A stretch of 64,000 bases of DNA from NCBI RefSeq assembly GCF_008710275.1, contig NZ_VYQE01000007.1:1-64000 (forward strand). Direction: 5' to 3'. The first letter of the stretch is position 1. Each line of letters opens with the position of its first letter. This DNA comes from Histidinibacterium aquaticum. Its GTDB lineage: Bacteria > Pseudomonadota > Alphaproteobacteria > Rhodobacterales > Rhodobacteraceae. Below, one piece after another: positions 26,723 to 35,705 of the stretch. The translations under genes were made by a program, and so were the position numbers. A model generated the notes under the pieces. The model ran no database searches. It saw nothing but the letters and a program-made list of their open reading frames with translations, and was not told the DNA's origin.

Positions 26723-27404
26723 GACGATCCTTCTCGGCTTCGACACATCGGCGGCGCATTGCGCCGCCGCTTTGCGTTGCGCCGACGGATCCGTCGTCAC
26801 CCGCATCGAGGAGATGGCCCGCGGCCAGGGCGAGCGGCTCTTCCCGTTTCTCGAGGCGCTGCTCGCCGACGCCGGTCTCGGCTTTCGGGACGTGACGGCG
26901 ATCGGCGTCGGCATCGGACCCGGCAATTTCACCGGCACCCGCATCGCCGTCAGCGCCGCCCGGGGGCTCTCGCTGGGGCTGGGCGTCCCGGCGGTGGGCG
27001 TCTCCACTTTCGAGATGATGCGGGGCACGGCCCCGGGCGGCTCCGTCGAGATCGTCAGCCTCGCGGCCCCGCGCGACCAAGTCTACCTGCAACGGTTCGA
27101 GAACGGACGGCCCACCGCCCCGCCCGCGCATTCGGCGCTCGACGGCCCGGCGCTCGCCGCGCTCGGACTGCCCGGCGGCGCGCGCATCGTCGGCCACCGG
27201 GCCGAGGAGATCGCCGCGCTCCTGCCCGGCGCGCCCGTGGCGGACCCGCGAGAGATCGAGGACCTGCCCCGAACGCTCCTGGGCATCGCCGCCGCGAAGG
27301 TCGCCTCCGGCGAGACCGGCCCCCGCCCCGCGCCGCTCTACGTGCGCCCGGCGGACGCCGCGCCGCCCTCCGACCCGCCGCCGGTCATCCTCGCGGAGGA
27401 CTGA
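26712..27404 (+). CDS. tsaB: tRNA threonylcarbamoyladenosine biosynthesis protein TsaB
   Basis: 230 aa. It acts with TsaD and TsaE in making t6A37 in tRNA. ILLGFDTSAAHCAAAL and GVGIGPGNFTGTRIAVSAARGLSLGL are the family motifs (ASKHA fold). The frame has no ATG before LLGFDTS; a TTG at 26712, inside the end of the nfuA-like gene, gives MPPETILLGFDTS. It is followed after 1 nt by rimI, the usual tsaB-rimI pair. Confidence 0.93.
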   Translation: MPPETILLGFDTSAAHCAAALRCADGSVVTRIEEMARGQGERLFPFLEALLADAGLGFRDVTAIGVGIGPGNFTGTRIAVSAARGLSLGLGVPAVGVSTFEMMRGTAPGGSVEIVSLAAPRDQVYLQRFENGRPTAPPAHSALDGPALAALGLPGGARIVGHRAEEIAALLPGAPVADPREIEDLPRTLLGIAAAKVASGETGPRPAPLYVRPADAAPPSDPPPVILAED

Positions 27405-27405
27405 G

Positions 27406-27840
27406 GTGGAGCCCGAGGAAATGGCGCGCCTCCACGCCCGCGCCTTCGAGACGGAGCGACCCTGGAGCGCCGACGAGTTCTGCCGGCTGCAGTCGAGCCC
27501 GTCGAGCCTGGTGCTCGGCGACTCCCGCGCCATGATCGTCGCCCGGGTCATCGTGGACGAGGCGGAGATCCTGACACTCGCCACCGACCCGGACCACCGG
27601 CGGCAGGGCCTCGCCCGCGCCCTCCTGGAGGACTTCCACCGGGCGGCTCAGGAGCGAGGCGCCGAGACCGCGTTCCTGGAGGTCGCCGCCGACAACGCCC
27701 CGGCCCGCGCGCTTTACCTGGCGGCGGGTTACACCGAGAGCGGGCGGCGTCGCGGCTACTATCCGCGCGAGGGCGGCCCGGCCGTGGATGCGCTGCTGCT
27801 TTCGCGGGCCCTTGACGCACCGGCACCCGGTCAATCCTGA
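27406..27840 (+). CDS. rimI: Ribosomal-protein-S18-alanine N-acetyltransferase (RimI-type GNAT)
   Basis: 144 aa with a GTG start 1 nt after tsaB. The GNAT acetyl-CoA loop is TLATDPDHRRQGLARALLEDF (R-x-x-G-x-G/A pattern). FLEVAADNAPARALYLAAGYTESGRRRGYY is the conserved RimI C-terminal part. It acetylates the N-terminal alanine of S18 in E. coli; coupling to tsaB supports the name. Confidence 0.9.
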   Translation: MEPEEMARLHARAFETERPWSADEFCRLQSSPSSLVLGDSRAMIVARVIVDEAEILTLATDPDHRRQGLARALLEDFHRAAQERGAETAFLEVAADNAPARALYLAAGYTESGRRRGYYPREGGPAVDALLLSRALDAPAPGQS

Positions 27841-27990
27841 GGCAACCGCCCGTGAGGACGGCACGTCGCGGCCAGAATCCTATTGACCCTCCCTGCCCCG
27901 CATTGCCTTATTCCCGGCATGGCCGGTGCGGGGACGCATCGGAAGCGGGGCGCCAGACCTCGCGACGGGACAACCACCTGGGAGTGATCC

Positions 27991-29001
<1,011 letters not shown>

Positions 29002-29026
29002 TCGCGGCGGCCCAGTGCCGCAGGGA

Positions 29027-29056
29027 GGGCCGCGCCGGTGACGGGCGCGGCCCTTT
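29027..29056 (+). terminator. Hairpin after the BMP gene
   Basis: GGGCCGCGCC, 7-nt loop, GGCGCGGCCC then TTT. A 10-bp GC stem with a short T-run 25 nt after the stop. It would allow partial readthrough into the ABC genes, giving more binding protein than transporter. Confidence 0.7.
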
Positions 29057-29228
29057 CGCATCGGGGCGGACCCTGTCCGGGCGCCCCTGCTTGACGATCC
29101 AGGCAGCGGGCCCGACTGTGGCCCGGCCTTCGCGTCCGTCCTGAGGGGCGGGTCGGGCGCGGTCTGACCCGGCCCCGCGGGGGCACGGCCAGAGGTATGC
29201 GCGCGCCCCGAAGCTTGAGAGAGGCGCC

Positions 29229-30827
29229 ATGAGCGAGACCCCGGCCATCGAACTCAAGGGCATTTCCAAGGCCTTCGGCCCTGTGCAGGCCAACAAGGAC
29301 ATCTCGATTCGCGTGATGCCCGGCACGATCCACGGGATCATCGGCGAGAACGGCGCGGGCAAGTCGACGCTCATGTCGATCCTCTACGGCTTCTACAAGG
29401 CCGACGCCGGCGAGATCTTCATCTCCGGCAAGAAGACCGAGATCCCCGACAGCCAGGCCGCGATCACCGCCGGCATCGGCATGGTCTTCCAGCACTTCAA
29501 GCTGGTGCAGAATTTCACGGTGCTCGAGAACGTGGTGCTGGGGGCCGAGGACTCGGGCCTGCTCAAGCCCTCGCTCTCCCGCGCCCGGGGCGAGCTGAAG
29601 AAGCTGGCCGAGGAATACGAGCTCAACGTCGATCCCGACGCGGTGATCGACGACATCGGCGTCGGCATGCAGCAGCGCGTGGAGATCCTGAAGGCGCTCT
29701 ACCGCGGCGCCGACATCCTGATCCTGGACGAGCCCACCGGCGTGCTGACGCCGGCCGAGGCCGACCACCTCTTCCGCATCCTCGAGGGGCTCAAGCGCGA
29801 GGGGAAGACGATCATCCTGATCACCCACAAGCTGCGCGAGATCATGGAGGTGACCGACACGGTCTCCGTCATGCGGCGCGGCGAGATGACGGCCACGGTC
29901 AAGACCGAGGACACCAACCCCTCGGAGCTCGCCGAGCTCATGGTCGGCCGCAAGGTGCTGCTGCGGGTGGAGAAAACACCGGCCCAACCGAAACAGGCCA
30001 TCGTCGAGGTGCGCAATCTCAACGTCACCGACGAGAAGGGCGTGCACCGCGTCAAGGACGTGAGCTTCGACGTCCGCGCGGGCGAGATCCTCGGCATCGC
30101 CGGCGTGGCGGGCAACGGTCAGTCCGAGTTGCTGGAGGTTCTCGGCGGCTACGAGGTCGCCACCGGCTCCGTGAAGATCAACGGCCAGGAGATCGACCTG
30201 ACGGGCGCGAAGTCCGACGGCCGCTCGCGCCGCGCGCGGGGCATCAGCCACGTCCCGGAGGACCGCCAGCGCGAAGGTCTCATCATGGACTTCCACGCCT
30301 GGGAGAATATCGCCTTCGGCTATCACCACGATCCCGCCTACCAGAGCGGGATCCTCATGAACAACGCCACCATCCGGCAGGTCTGCCAGGACAAGATGGA
30401 GCGCTTCGACGTCCGTCCGCCCGACCCGAACCTGCTCGCCAAGAGCTTTTCGGGCGGCAACCAGCAGAAGATCGTCCTGGCCCGCGAGATCGAGCGCGAC
30501 CCGGACCTGCTGCTGGTCGGTCAGCCGACGCGGGGCGTGGACATCGGCGCGATCGAGTTCATCCACCAGGAGATCGTGCGGCTGCGCGACAAGGGCAAGG
30601 CGATCCTTCTGGTCTCGGTGGAGCTCGACGAGATCATGGGGCTCGCCGACCGGATCGCGGTGATGTTCGACGGCCGGATCATGGGCGAACGGCTGCCCTC
30701 CGAGACCTCCGAGCAGGAGCTCGGCCTGCTGATGGCCGGCATCACCGACACCGACCGCACCCACGACCATTCCGAGGTCGAGGCGCAGCTTGCCGAACGC
30801 CACGGCGCCGCGGGCAAGGAGGCATGA
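29229..30827 (+). CDS. ABC transporter ATP-binding protein, nucleoside type (tandem ATPase)
   Basis: 532 aa. Two ATPase halves: the first with Walker A GENGAGKST (residues 39-47), signature-like VGMQQRVEILKAL and Walker B ILILDEPTGVLTP; the second with the degenerate GVAGNGQSE loop and FSGGNQQKIVLAREI signature. That layout is shared by sugar and nucleoside (YufO/NupA, RbsA-like) importers. It drives the permease pair at 30988 and 32770. Stops 2 nt before the small frame that carries the palindrome array. Confidence 0.95.
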   Translation: MSETPAIELKGISKAFGPVQANKDISIRVMPGTIHGIIGENGAGKSTLMSILYGFYKADAGEIFISGKKTEIPDSQAAITAGIGMVFQHFKLVQNFTVLENVVLGAEDSGLLKPSLSRARGELKKLAEEYELNVDPDAVIDDIGVGMQQRVEILKALYRGADILILDEPTGVLTPAEADHLFRILEGLKREGKTIILITHKLREIMEVTDTVSVMRRGEMTATVKTEDTNPSELAELMVGRKVLLRVEKTPAQPKQAIVEVRNLNVTDEKGVHRVKDVSFDVRAGEILGIAGVAGNGQSELLEVLGGYEVATGSVKINGQEIDLTGAKSDGRSRRARGISHVPEDRQREGLIMDFHAWENIAFGYHHDPAYQSGILMNNATIRQVCQDKMERFDVRPPDPNLLAKSFSGGNQQKIVLAREIERDPDLLLVGQPTRGVDIGAIEFIHQEIVRLRDKGKAILLVSVELDEIMGLADRIAVMFDGRIMGERLPSETSEQELGLLMAGITDTDRTHDHSEVEAQLAERHGAAGKEA

Positions 30828-30829
30828 GC

Positions 30830-30988
30830 ATGACCTCCGCGTCCGACGCGCAAGGCGGTTCGAACCGCCTTCCACGCGGCTTGAAAGCCGCGTCACGCCG
30901 TTTCGAAACGGCGTCACGCGTTTCTGAAAACGCGTGGCAAGTGGCTTCGAAGCCGCTTCTTCGCCCCTCTGACGAAAGGACCGCCTGA
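30830..30988 (+). CDS. 52-codon frame bridging ATPase and permease; may be a coupling ORF
   Basis: ATG 2 nt after the ATPase stop, and its TGA overlaps the permease ATG by one base (TGATG), so ribosomes could pass from ATPase to permease without leaving. Codons 8-44 consist of the palindrome array, and the peptide (MTSASDAQGGSNRLPRGLKA...) is basic and low in hydrophobics with no known domain. More likely the array entered the gap and a coupling frame was kept than that this is a functional protein. Start sites: the GGAGGC before the ATPase stop could serve as its ribosome site. Confidence 0.4.
   Translation: MTSASDAQGGSNRLPRGLKAASRRFETASRVSENAWQVASKPLLRPSDERTA
30852..30958. repeat. Array of five 20-bp palindromes with TTCGAA-like centres
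   Basis: Five consecutive 20-bp elements, all beginning A and ending T: 30852-30871 AAGGCGGTTCGAACCGCCTT (perfect), 30874-30893 ACGCGGCTT-GA-AAGCCGCGT, 30895-30914 ACGCCGTTTCGAAACGGCGT (perfect), 30916-30935 ACGCGTTT-CTGA-AAACGCGT, 30939-30958 AAGTGGCTTCGAAGCCGCTT (one T/G pair, a wobble in RNA). Spacers are 2, 1, 1 and 3 nt. The arm sequences differ but always stay complementary. A sixth element is at 2509-2528. Confidence 0.9.
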
Positions 30989-32142
30989 TGGACCGCATGC
31001 CCGCCTGGGCGGACGCCATCCTCGTCCCGCTCATCTCGCTCCTGCTGGCCGCGCTGCTTTCGGCAGTCGTGATCCTCGCCATCGGCGAGAACCCGGTCGA
31101 GGCGCTCAACCTCATGGTCGCCGGCGCGCTCGGCTCGACCTACGGCTGGGGCTACACGCTCTACTACGCCACCAACTTCATCTTCACCGGTCTCTGCGTG
31201 GCAATCGCCTTCCACGCGCGGCTCTTCAACATCGGCGGCGAGGGGCAGGCCCTGCTGGGCGGCCTCGGCGTGGCGGTGATCCTGCTCTATGTGCCCTGGC
31301 CGCACTGGACCATCGCGCTGATCGCCGCGACCCTCTCCGCCGGCGCCTTCGGCGCCGCCTGGGCGGCGATCCCGGCCTACCTGCAGGCCAAGCGGGGCAG
31401 CCACATCGTCATCACGACGATCATGTTCAACTTCATCGCCTCCGCCCTGCTGAACTGGGCCCTGGTCGGCCCGATGAAGGCGCCGGGCCAGGAACCCGCG
31501 ACGCCCTCCTTCGCGGCGAGCACGCACCTGCCGACCCTGAGCGACGTCTTCGGGCTCGTCGGCATCCAGTGGTCGAGCGCGGCCCCGGCCAACGTCAGCT
31601 TCTTCGTGGCCATCGCCGCCTGCGTGGCGCTCTGGCTGCTGATCTGGCGGACCAAGCTCGGCTACGAGATCCGCGCCTTCGGCCAGTCCGAGCCGGCGGC
31701 GCGCTACGCGGGCATCTCGCCGGTCAAGATCATCATGGTCACCATGCTGATCTCCGGGGCGCTGGCGGGCTGCATGGCGATCAACAACGTCCAGGGGGAG
31801 GCGGAACGGCTGGTGCTGAACGCCGCCGAGGGCGCGGGCTTCATCGGCATCGCCGTGGCGCTCATGGGCCGCAGCCACCCGCTCGGCGTCTTCCTCGCGG
31901 CGATCCTCTTCGGCTTCCTCTACCAGGGCGGTGCGGAGCTGGCGCTCTGGATGAACATCCAGCGCGAGCTGGTGGTGGTGATCCAGGCACTGGTGATCCT
32001 CTTCACCGGGGCGCTCGACAACATGATCCGGATGCCGCTGGAGAGCCTCTTCCTCGCCAACCGCCGGCGGCGCGAGCGCCGGGGCGGCGGCGGTGGCCCC
32101 AAGCCGGACCGGAAGTCCACCACCGCGGAGGGCGCGCGATGA
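30988..32142 (+). CDS. ABC transporter permease, nucleoside type (subunit 1)
   Basis: 384 aa, strongly hydrophobic with about eight to ten helices. MDRMPAWADAILVPLISLLLAALLSAVVILAIGENPVEALNLM and HARLFNIGGEGQALLGGLGVAVILL are typical of the YufP/BPL_transp_2 permease family that pairs with BMP binding proteins. A basic C-terminal tail (NRRRRERRGGGGGPKPDRKS) faces the cytoplasm. Start overlaps the bridging frame (TGATG); the end overlaps the LysE gene start (ATGA). Confidence 0.92.
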   Translation: MDRMPAWADAILVPLISLLLAALLSAVVILAIGENPVEALNLMVAGALGSTYGWGYTLYYATNFIFTGLCVAIAFHARLFNIGGEGQALLGGLGVAVILLYVPWPHWTIALIAATLSAGAFGAAWAAIPAYLQAKRGSHIVITTIMFNFIASALLNWALVGPMKAPGQEPATPSFAASTHLPTLSDVFGLVGIQWSSAAPANVSFFVAIAACVALWLLIWRTKLGYEIRAFGQSEPAARYAGISPVKIIMVTMLISGALAGCMAINNVQGEAERLVLNAAEGAGFIGIAVALMGRSHPLGVFLAAILFGFLYQGGAELALWMNIQRELVVVIQALVILFTGALDNMIRMPLESLFLANRRRRERRGGGGGPKPDRKSTTAEGAR

Positions 32143-32765
32143 TCGCCGATCTCCCGAACCTCCTGCTGGCCCGGGGCATCCAGGCGACCGGCGTGCTCTC
32201 GCCCGGACCGGCGGTCGCGCTGATCCTCGGGCTCGCCACCACCGAGGGGCGCGGGCCCGCCCTGCGCACCTGCCTCGGGATCGCCACCGGGTCGCTTCTG
32301 CTGGCGGTTCTGACCGTCGTCGGGCTCGCCGCCCTGCTGGCCGAGCTGCGCCACGTCATGATCGCCGTAAAGATCCTGGGCGCGGCCTACCTCGCCTGGC
32401 TGGCCTTGGGCGCCTTCCGCAAGGCGGCCTCTTCCGAAGAGCCCCCCGTCCCCGCCGCCACAGCGATGAGCGCCGGGCGGCGTTACGCGGCCGGCTTCGT
32501 CTTCCAGGCCTGCAATCCCAAGGCCATCGTCTTCTGGCTGGCCATCGCCACCGTCGGCGGGCTTCAGACGGTCTCCGCCGCCTCGCTGGCGCTCTTTCTC
32601 TGCGGGGTCTTCGTGATCTCCTTCACCGGCCACGGCGGCTGGGCGGTGCTGCTCTCCAGCGCGCCGGTCCGCCGTCTCTACGCCCGCGCCCGGCGCGGGA
32701 TCGAGGCGGGGCTGGGCCTCGTCTTCGCCGCCGCCTCCCTCCGTATCCTGACGTCGAGGATCTGA
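32139..32765 (+). CDS. LysE-family exporter
   Basis: 208 aa, about six helices. The family start with SPGPAVALILGLATTEGRGPALRTCLGIATGSLL and YLAWLALGAFRKA, then QACNPKAIVFWLAIA, is diagnostic of LysE/RhtB/ArgO amino-acid and small-solute exporters. It lies inside the import operon, coupled to permease 1 (4-nt overlap) and 4 nt before permease 2. Export of a metabolite such as a base or amino acid linked to nucleoside use is possible but unproven. Confidence 0.88.
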   Translation: MIADLPNLLLARGIQATGVLSPGPAVALILGLATTEGRGPALRTCLGIATGSLLLAVLTVVGLAALLAELRHVMIAVKILGAAYLAWLALGAFRKAASSEEPPVPAATAMSAGRRYAAGFVFQACNPKAIVFWLAIATVGGLQTVSAASLALFLCGVFVISFTGHGGWAVLLSSAPVRRLYARARRGIEAGLGLVFAAASLRILTSRI

Positions 32766-32769
32766 AGCC

Positions 32770-33735
32770 ATGGATCTCAACACCGTTCTTCTCGTCCTCG
32801 ATTCCACGGTCCGGCTGGCGACGCCGCTGCTGCTGGCCTGTCTCGCCGGTCTCTTCTCCGAGCGGGCGGGCATCCTCGACATCGGTCTCGAGGGAAAGAT
32901 GCTGGCCGCGGCCTTCTTCTCGGCCGCCGTTTCCGCCGTGACCGGGCAGGTCCTTCTGGGCCTCGGCGCGGGGATCGCGATCTCGGTCGCGCTCTCGGCT
33001 GTTCACGGGCTGGCCTCGATCACCTTCCGGGGCAACCAGCTGATCTCGGGCGTGGCGATCAACTTCCTCGCCCAGGGCTTGACGGTCGTCATCGCGCAGG
33101 ACTGGTTCGCCCAGGGCGGACGGACGCCGCAGCTCGAGGGCAGCGGCCGCTGGGACAGCCTGACGCTACCGCTGGCCGAAACGCTGCGCGACGTGCCGGT
33201 GCTGGGGCCGATCTACTACGAACTGATCTCCGGGCACTCGATCCTCGTCTACATCGGCTTCCTCTTCGTGCCGCTGACCTGGTGGATCCTGTTCCGCACC
33301 CGCTTCGGCCTGCGCCTGCGCGCGGTGGGCGAGAACCCGGCGGCGGTCGATACCGCTGGCGTCAGCGTGATCGGCATGCGCTTCGCGGCGGTGGCCATCG
33401 CTGGCCTGCTCTGCGGCATCGCGGGCAGCTACCTCGCGACCGCGCTGCAGGCGGGCTTCACCAAGGACATGACGGCGGGCCGGGGCTACATCGCGCTGGC
33501 CGCGCTGATCTTCGCCAAGTGGCGGCCCTGGTACGCGCTGATGTCCTGCCTGCTCTTCGGCTTCCTGCAGGCGGTGGGCATCCGCTTCCAGAACATCGAT
33601 CTCGGGGTCTTCGAGGTGCCGGTGCAGTTCATGGACGCGCTGCCCTACATCCTGACGGTCATCATTCTGGCGGGCTTCGTCGGCAAGGCGATCCCGCCGC
33701 GGGCAGGAGGACAACCCTATGTCAAGGAGCGCTGA
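32770..33735 (+). CDS. ABC transporter permease, nucleoside type (subunit 2)
   Basis: 321 aa, hydrophobic. LLACLAGLFSERAGILDIGLEGKMLAAAFFSA, RGNQLISGVAINFLAQGLT and FRTRFGLRLRAVGENPAAVDTAGVSVIGMRF are characteristic of the YufQ-type permease that forms a heterodimer with subunit 1. Its last 17 nt overlap the start of the phosphorylase gene, so the two are co-translated. Confidence 0.93.
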   Translation: MDLNTVLLVLDSTVRLATPLLLACLAGLFSERAGILDIGLEGKMLAAAFFSAAVSAVTGQVLLGLGAGIAISVALSAVHGLASITFRGNQLISGVAINFLAQGLTVVIAQDWFAQGGRTPQLEGSGRWDSLTLPLAETLRDVPVLGPIYYELISGHSILVYIGFLFVPLTWWILFRTRFGLRLRAVGENPAAVDTAGVSVIGMRFAAVAIAGLLCGIAGSYLATALQAGFTKDMTAGRGYIALAALIFAKWRPWYALMSCLLFGFLQAVGIRFQNIDLGVFEVPVQFMDALPYILTVIILAGFVGKAIPPRAGGQPYVKER

Positions 33736-34552
33736 TCTCGCCACCGTCCTGCGCTCGCGCGCAGGGGACGAGCCGCCGCGCGCCGCGCTGATCCTGGGCT
33801 CGGGCCTGGGCCACCTGGCGGGCGCCGTGGAGGGGGTCGAGGTCCCCTACTCCGACCTCCCGGGATTCCCGCACGCGGGGGTCTCGGGGCACGATCCCAA
33901 GGTCGTCATCGGCGACCTGGAAGGCGTGCGCGTCGCCGTCCTCGGCGGGCGGTCGCACTACTACGAGCACGGCCACGCCGACGCGATGCGCCTGCCGCTC
34001 GAAGTCATGGCGCAGCTCGGCGCGGAGTGCCTGATCGCCACCAACGCCGCGGGCTCGCTGGTGCCGGAGATGCCCACGGGCTCGATCATGGCGCTCTCGG
34101 ACCACATCAACTTCTCCGGGCTCAACCCGTTGATCGGCGAGCCGACCGACGCGCGCTTCGTGCCGATGACGGCGGCCTACGACGCCGACCTGCGCCGCCA
34201 CCTGCACGAGGCCGCGGAGGCGACGGGCACCGAGCTGCGCGAGGGAGTCTACGCCTGGTACTCCGGCCCGTCCTTCGAGACGCCGGCGGAGATCAAGGCG
34301 ATCCGGATGCTGGGGGCCGATGCCGTGGGCATGTCCACCGTGCCAGAGATCATCCTTGGGCGGTTCCTCGGGCTGCGTTGTGCAGGGGTCTCGACCATCA
34401 CCAACATGGCCGCGGGCATGTCGGACGAGCAGATCAGCCACAGCCACACCAAGGAGATGGCGCCCCTCGGGGCCGCGAAGCTCGAGACGGTGCTGCGCAA
34501 GGCGCTTCCGGCGATCGCGGGGGGAGTCCCTCGTGAGCACGGGCCGGGCTGA
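33719..34552 (+). CDS. punA: Purine nucleoside phosphorylase (PNP/MTAP family)
   Basis: 277 aa. It splits purine nucleosides with phosphate to base and ribose-1-phosphate. Trimeric-PNP motifs: LILGSGLGHLAG, GGRSHYYEHGHADAMRLPLEVMAQLG, TNAAGSL, YAWYSGPSFETPAEIKAIRMLGADAVGMSTVPE. It ends the transporter operon, which fits import then phosphorolysis of purine nucleosides. The stop codon lies inside the left arm of an inverted repeat. A DeoD-type enzyme is encoded separately at 45362. Confidence 0.93.
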   Translation: MSRSADLATVLRSRAGDEPPRAALILGSGLGHLAGAVEGVEVPYSDLPGFPHAGVSGHDPKVVIGDLEGVRVAVLGGRSHYYEHGHADAMRLPLEVMAQLGAECLIATNAAGSLVPEMPTGSIMALSDHINFSGLNPLIGEPTDARFVPMTAAYDADLRRHLHEAAEATGTELREGVYAWYSGPSFETPAEIKAIRMLGADAVGMSTVPEIILGRFLGLRCAGVSTITNMAAGMSDEQISHSHTKEMAPLGAAKLETVLRKALPAIAGGVPREHGPG

Positions 34553-34603
34553 AGCCCGGCCTACGCCCGCGCCAATGCCCCGTAGGCCGGGCTTCAGCCC
34601 GGC
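34543..34603. repeat. REP-like double stem-loop element
   Basis: A perfect 23-bp inverted repeat, 34543-34565 and 34581-34603, with a 15-nt loop. Each arm itself folds: GCCGGGCT-GA-AGCCCGGC and GCCGGGCT-TC-AGCCCGGC, flanked by CTACG and CGTAG. This BIME-like layout fits a REP-type mobile or nucleoid element; it also covers the stop codon of the phosphorylase gene, where it could stop transcription or stabilise the 3' end. Confidence 0.85.
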
Positions 34604-34787
34604 GCCCCGACGCAGCCGTTGCATCCGCCGCAGGCCCTCCGGCCGTTGCCCCCGGTTTCCCTTTGCCGCCAATGACTTGACCACGCGTCCAAATCTGGCC
34701 GCCCGGACCGCCCGCCGGATCGCATAAAGCGCATCGCGCGCCGCCTCGCCGTTGCGCGTGAAGGCCGGGCGGGGCAGTTTGGGAGCC

Positions 34788-35705
34788 ATGACGATCTACC
34801 TCCCCATCGCCGAGGTTTCGGTCAACGCCTTCCTGCTCCTCGGCATCGGCGGGGTCGTCGGGCTGCTGTCGGGCCTCTTCGGCGTGGGGGGCGGCTTCCT
34901 CATCACGCCGCTGCTCTTCTTCGTAGGCATCCCGCCCGCGGTGGCCGTGGCGACCTCGGCCAACCAAATCGTCGCCTCTTCGGTCTCCGCGGTTCTCGCG
35001 CATTTCCGACGGCGGAACGTCGACCTGAGGATGGGCACCGTGCTCATGGCGGGCGGCCTCGCGGGGTCGACCGTGGGGGTCTGGGGCTTCGCCATCCTGC
35101 GCGAAATGGGTCAGGTCGATCTCTTCGTGAGCCTCTGCTACGTCGTCTTCCTCGGCTCGGTCGGCGCGCTGATGTTCGTCGAGAGCCTCAACGCGCTGCG
35201 CCGCGCCAGCAAGCCGGGGGCCAAGGTCACGCGACGGCGGCACGGGCTGGCGCACACCCTGCCCTTCAAGATGAAATTCCGGGTTTCGGGGCTCTACATC
35301 TCGGTGATCCCTCCGGTGCTGGTGGGCTTCTCGGTCGGCATTCTCTCGGCGGTGATGGGCGTGGGCGGCGGCTTCATCATGGTGCCGGCAATGATCTACC
35401 TGCTGCACATGCCGACGAAGGTCGTCGTGGGGACCTCTCTCTTCCAGATCATCTTCGTGACCGCCTACACGACGCTGCTGCACGCCACGACGAACCAGAC
35501 CGTGGACATGATGCTGGCCGTCATCCTGCTGCTGGGCGGGGTCGTGGGCGCGCAGCTCGGCACCCGGATGGGCGCGCGGATGCGGGCGGAGCAGCTGCGG
35601 ATCCTGCTGGCGATCCTGGTGCTGGCGGTCTGCGGCAAGCTCGCGGCCGACCTTCTGATCGAACCGGCGGAACTCTACTCGATCGACGAGCAGGGGGTGG
35701 GATGA
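34788..35705 (+). CDS. TauE/SafE-family membrane permease
   Basis: About 305 aa, eight or so helices in two homologous halves. Each half carries the family motif: GLLSGLFGVGGGFLITPLLFFVGIPPAVAVATSANQI and GILSAVMGVGGGFIMVPAMIYLLHMPTKVVVGTSLFQI. Members export sulfite, sulfonates or related anions. Start at MTIYLPIAEVSVNA chosen from family sequence; the GGGAG site is very close to it. The 3' end overlaps the next gene by ATGA. Confidence 0.9.
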   Translation: MTIYLPIAEVSVNAFLLLGIGGVVGLLSGLFGVGGGFLITPLLFFVGIPPAVAVATSANQIVASSVSAVLAHFRRRNVDLRMGTVLMAGGLAGSTVGVWGFAILREMGQVDLFVSLCYVVFLGSVGALMFVESLNALRRASKPGAKVTRRRHGLAHTLPFKMKFRVSGLYISVIPPVLVGFSVGILSAVMGVGGGFIMVPAMIYLLHMPTKVVVGTSLFQIIFVTAYTTLLHATTNQTVDMMLAVILLLGGVVGAQLGTRMGARMRAEQLRILLAILVLAVCGKLAADLLIEPAELYSIDEQGVG

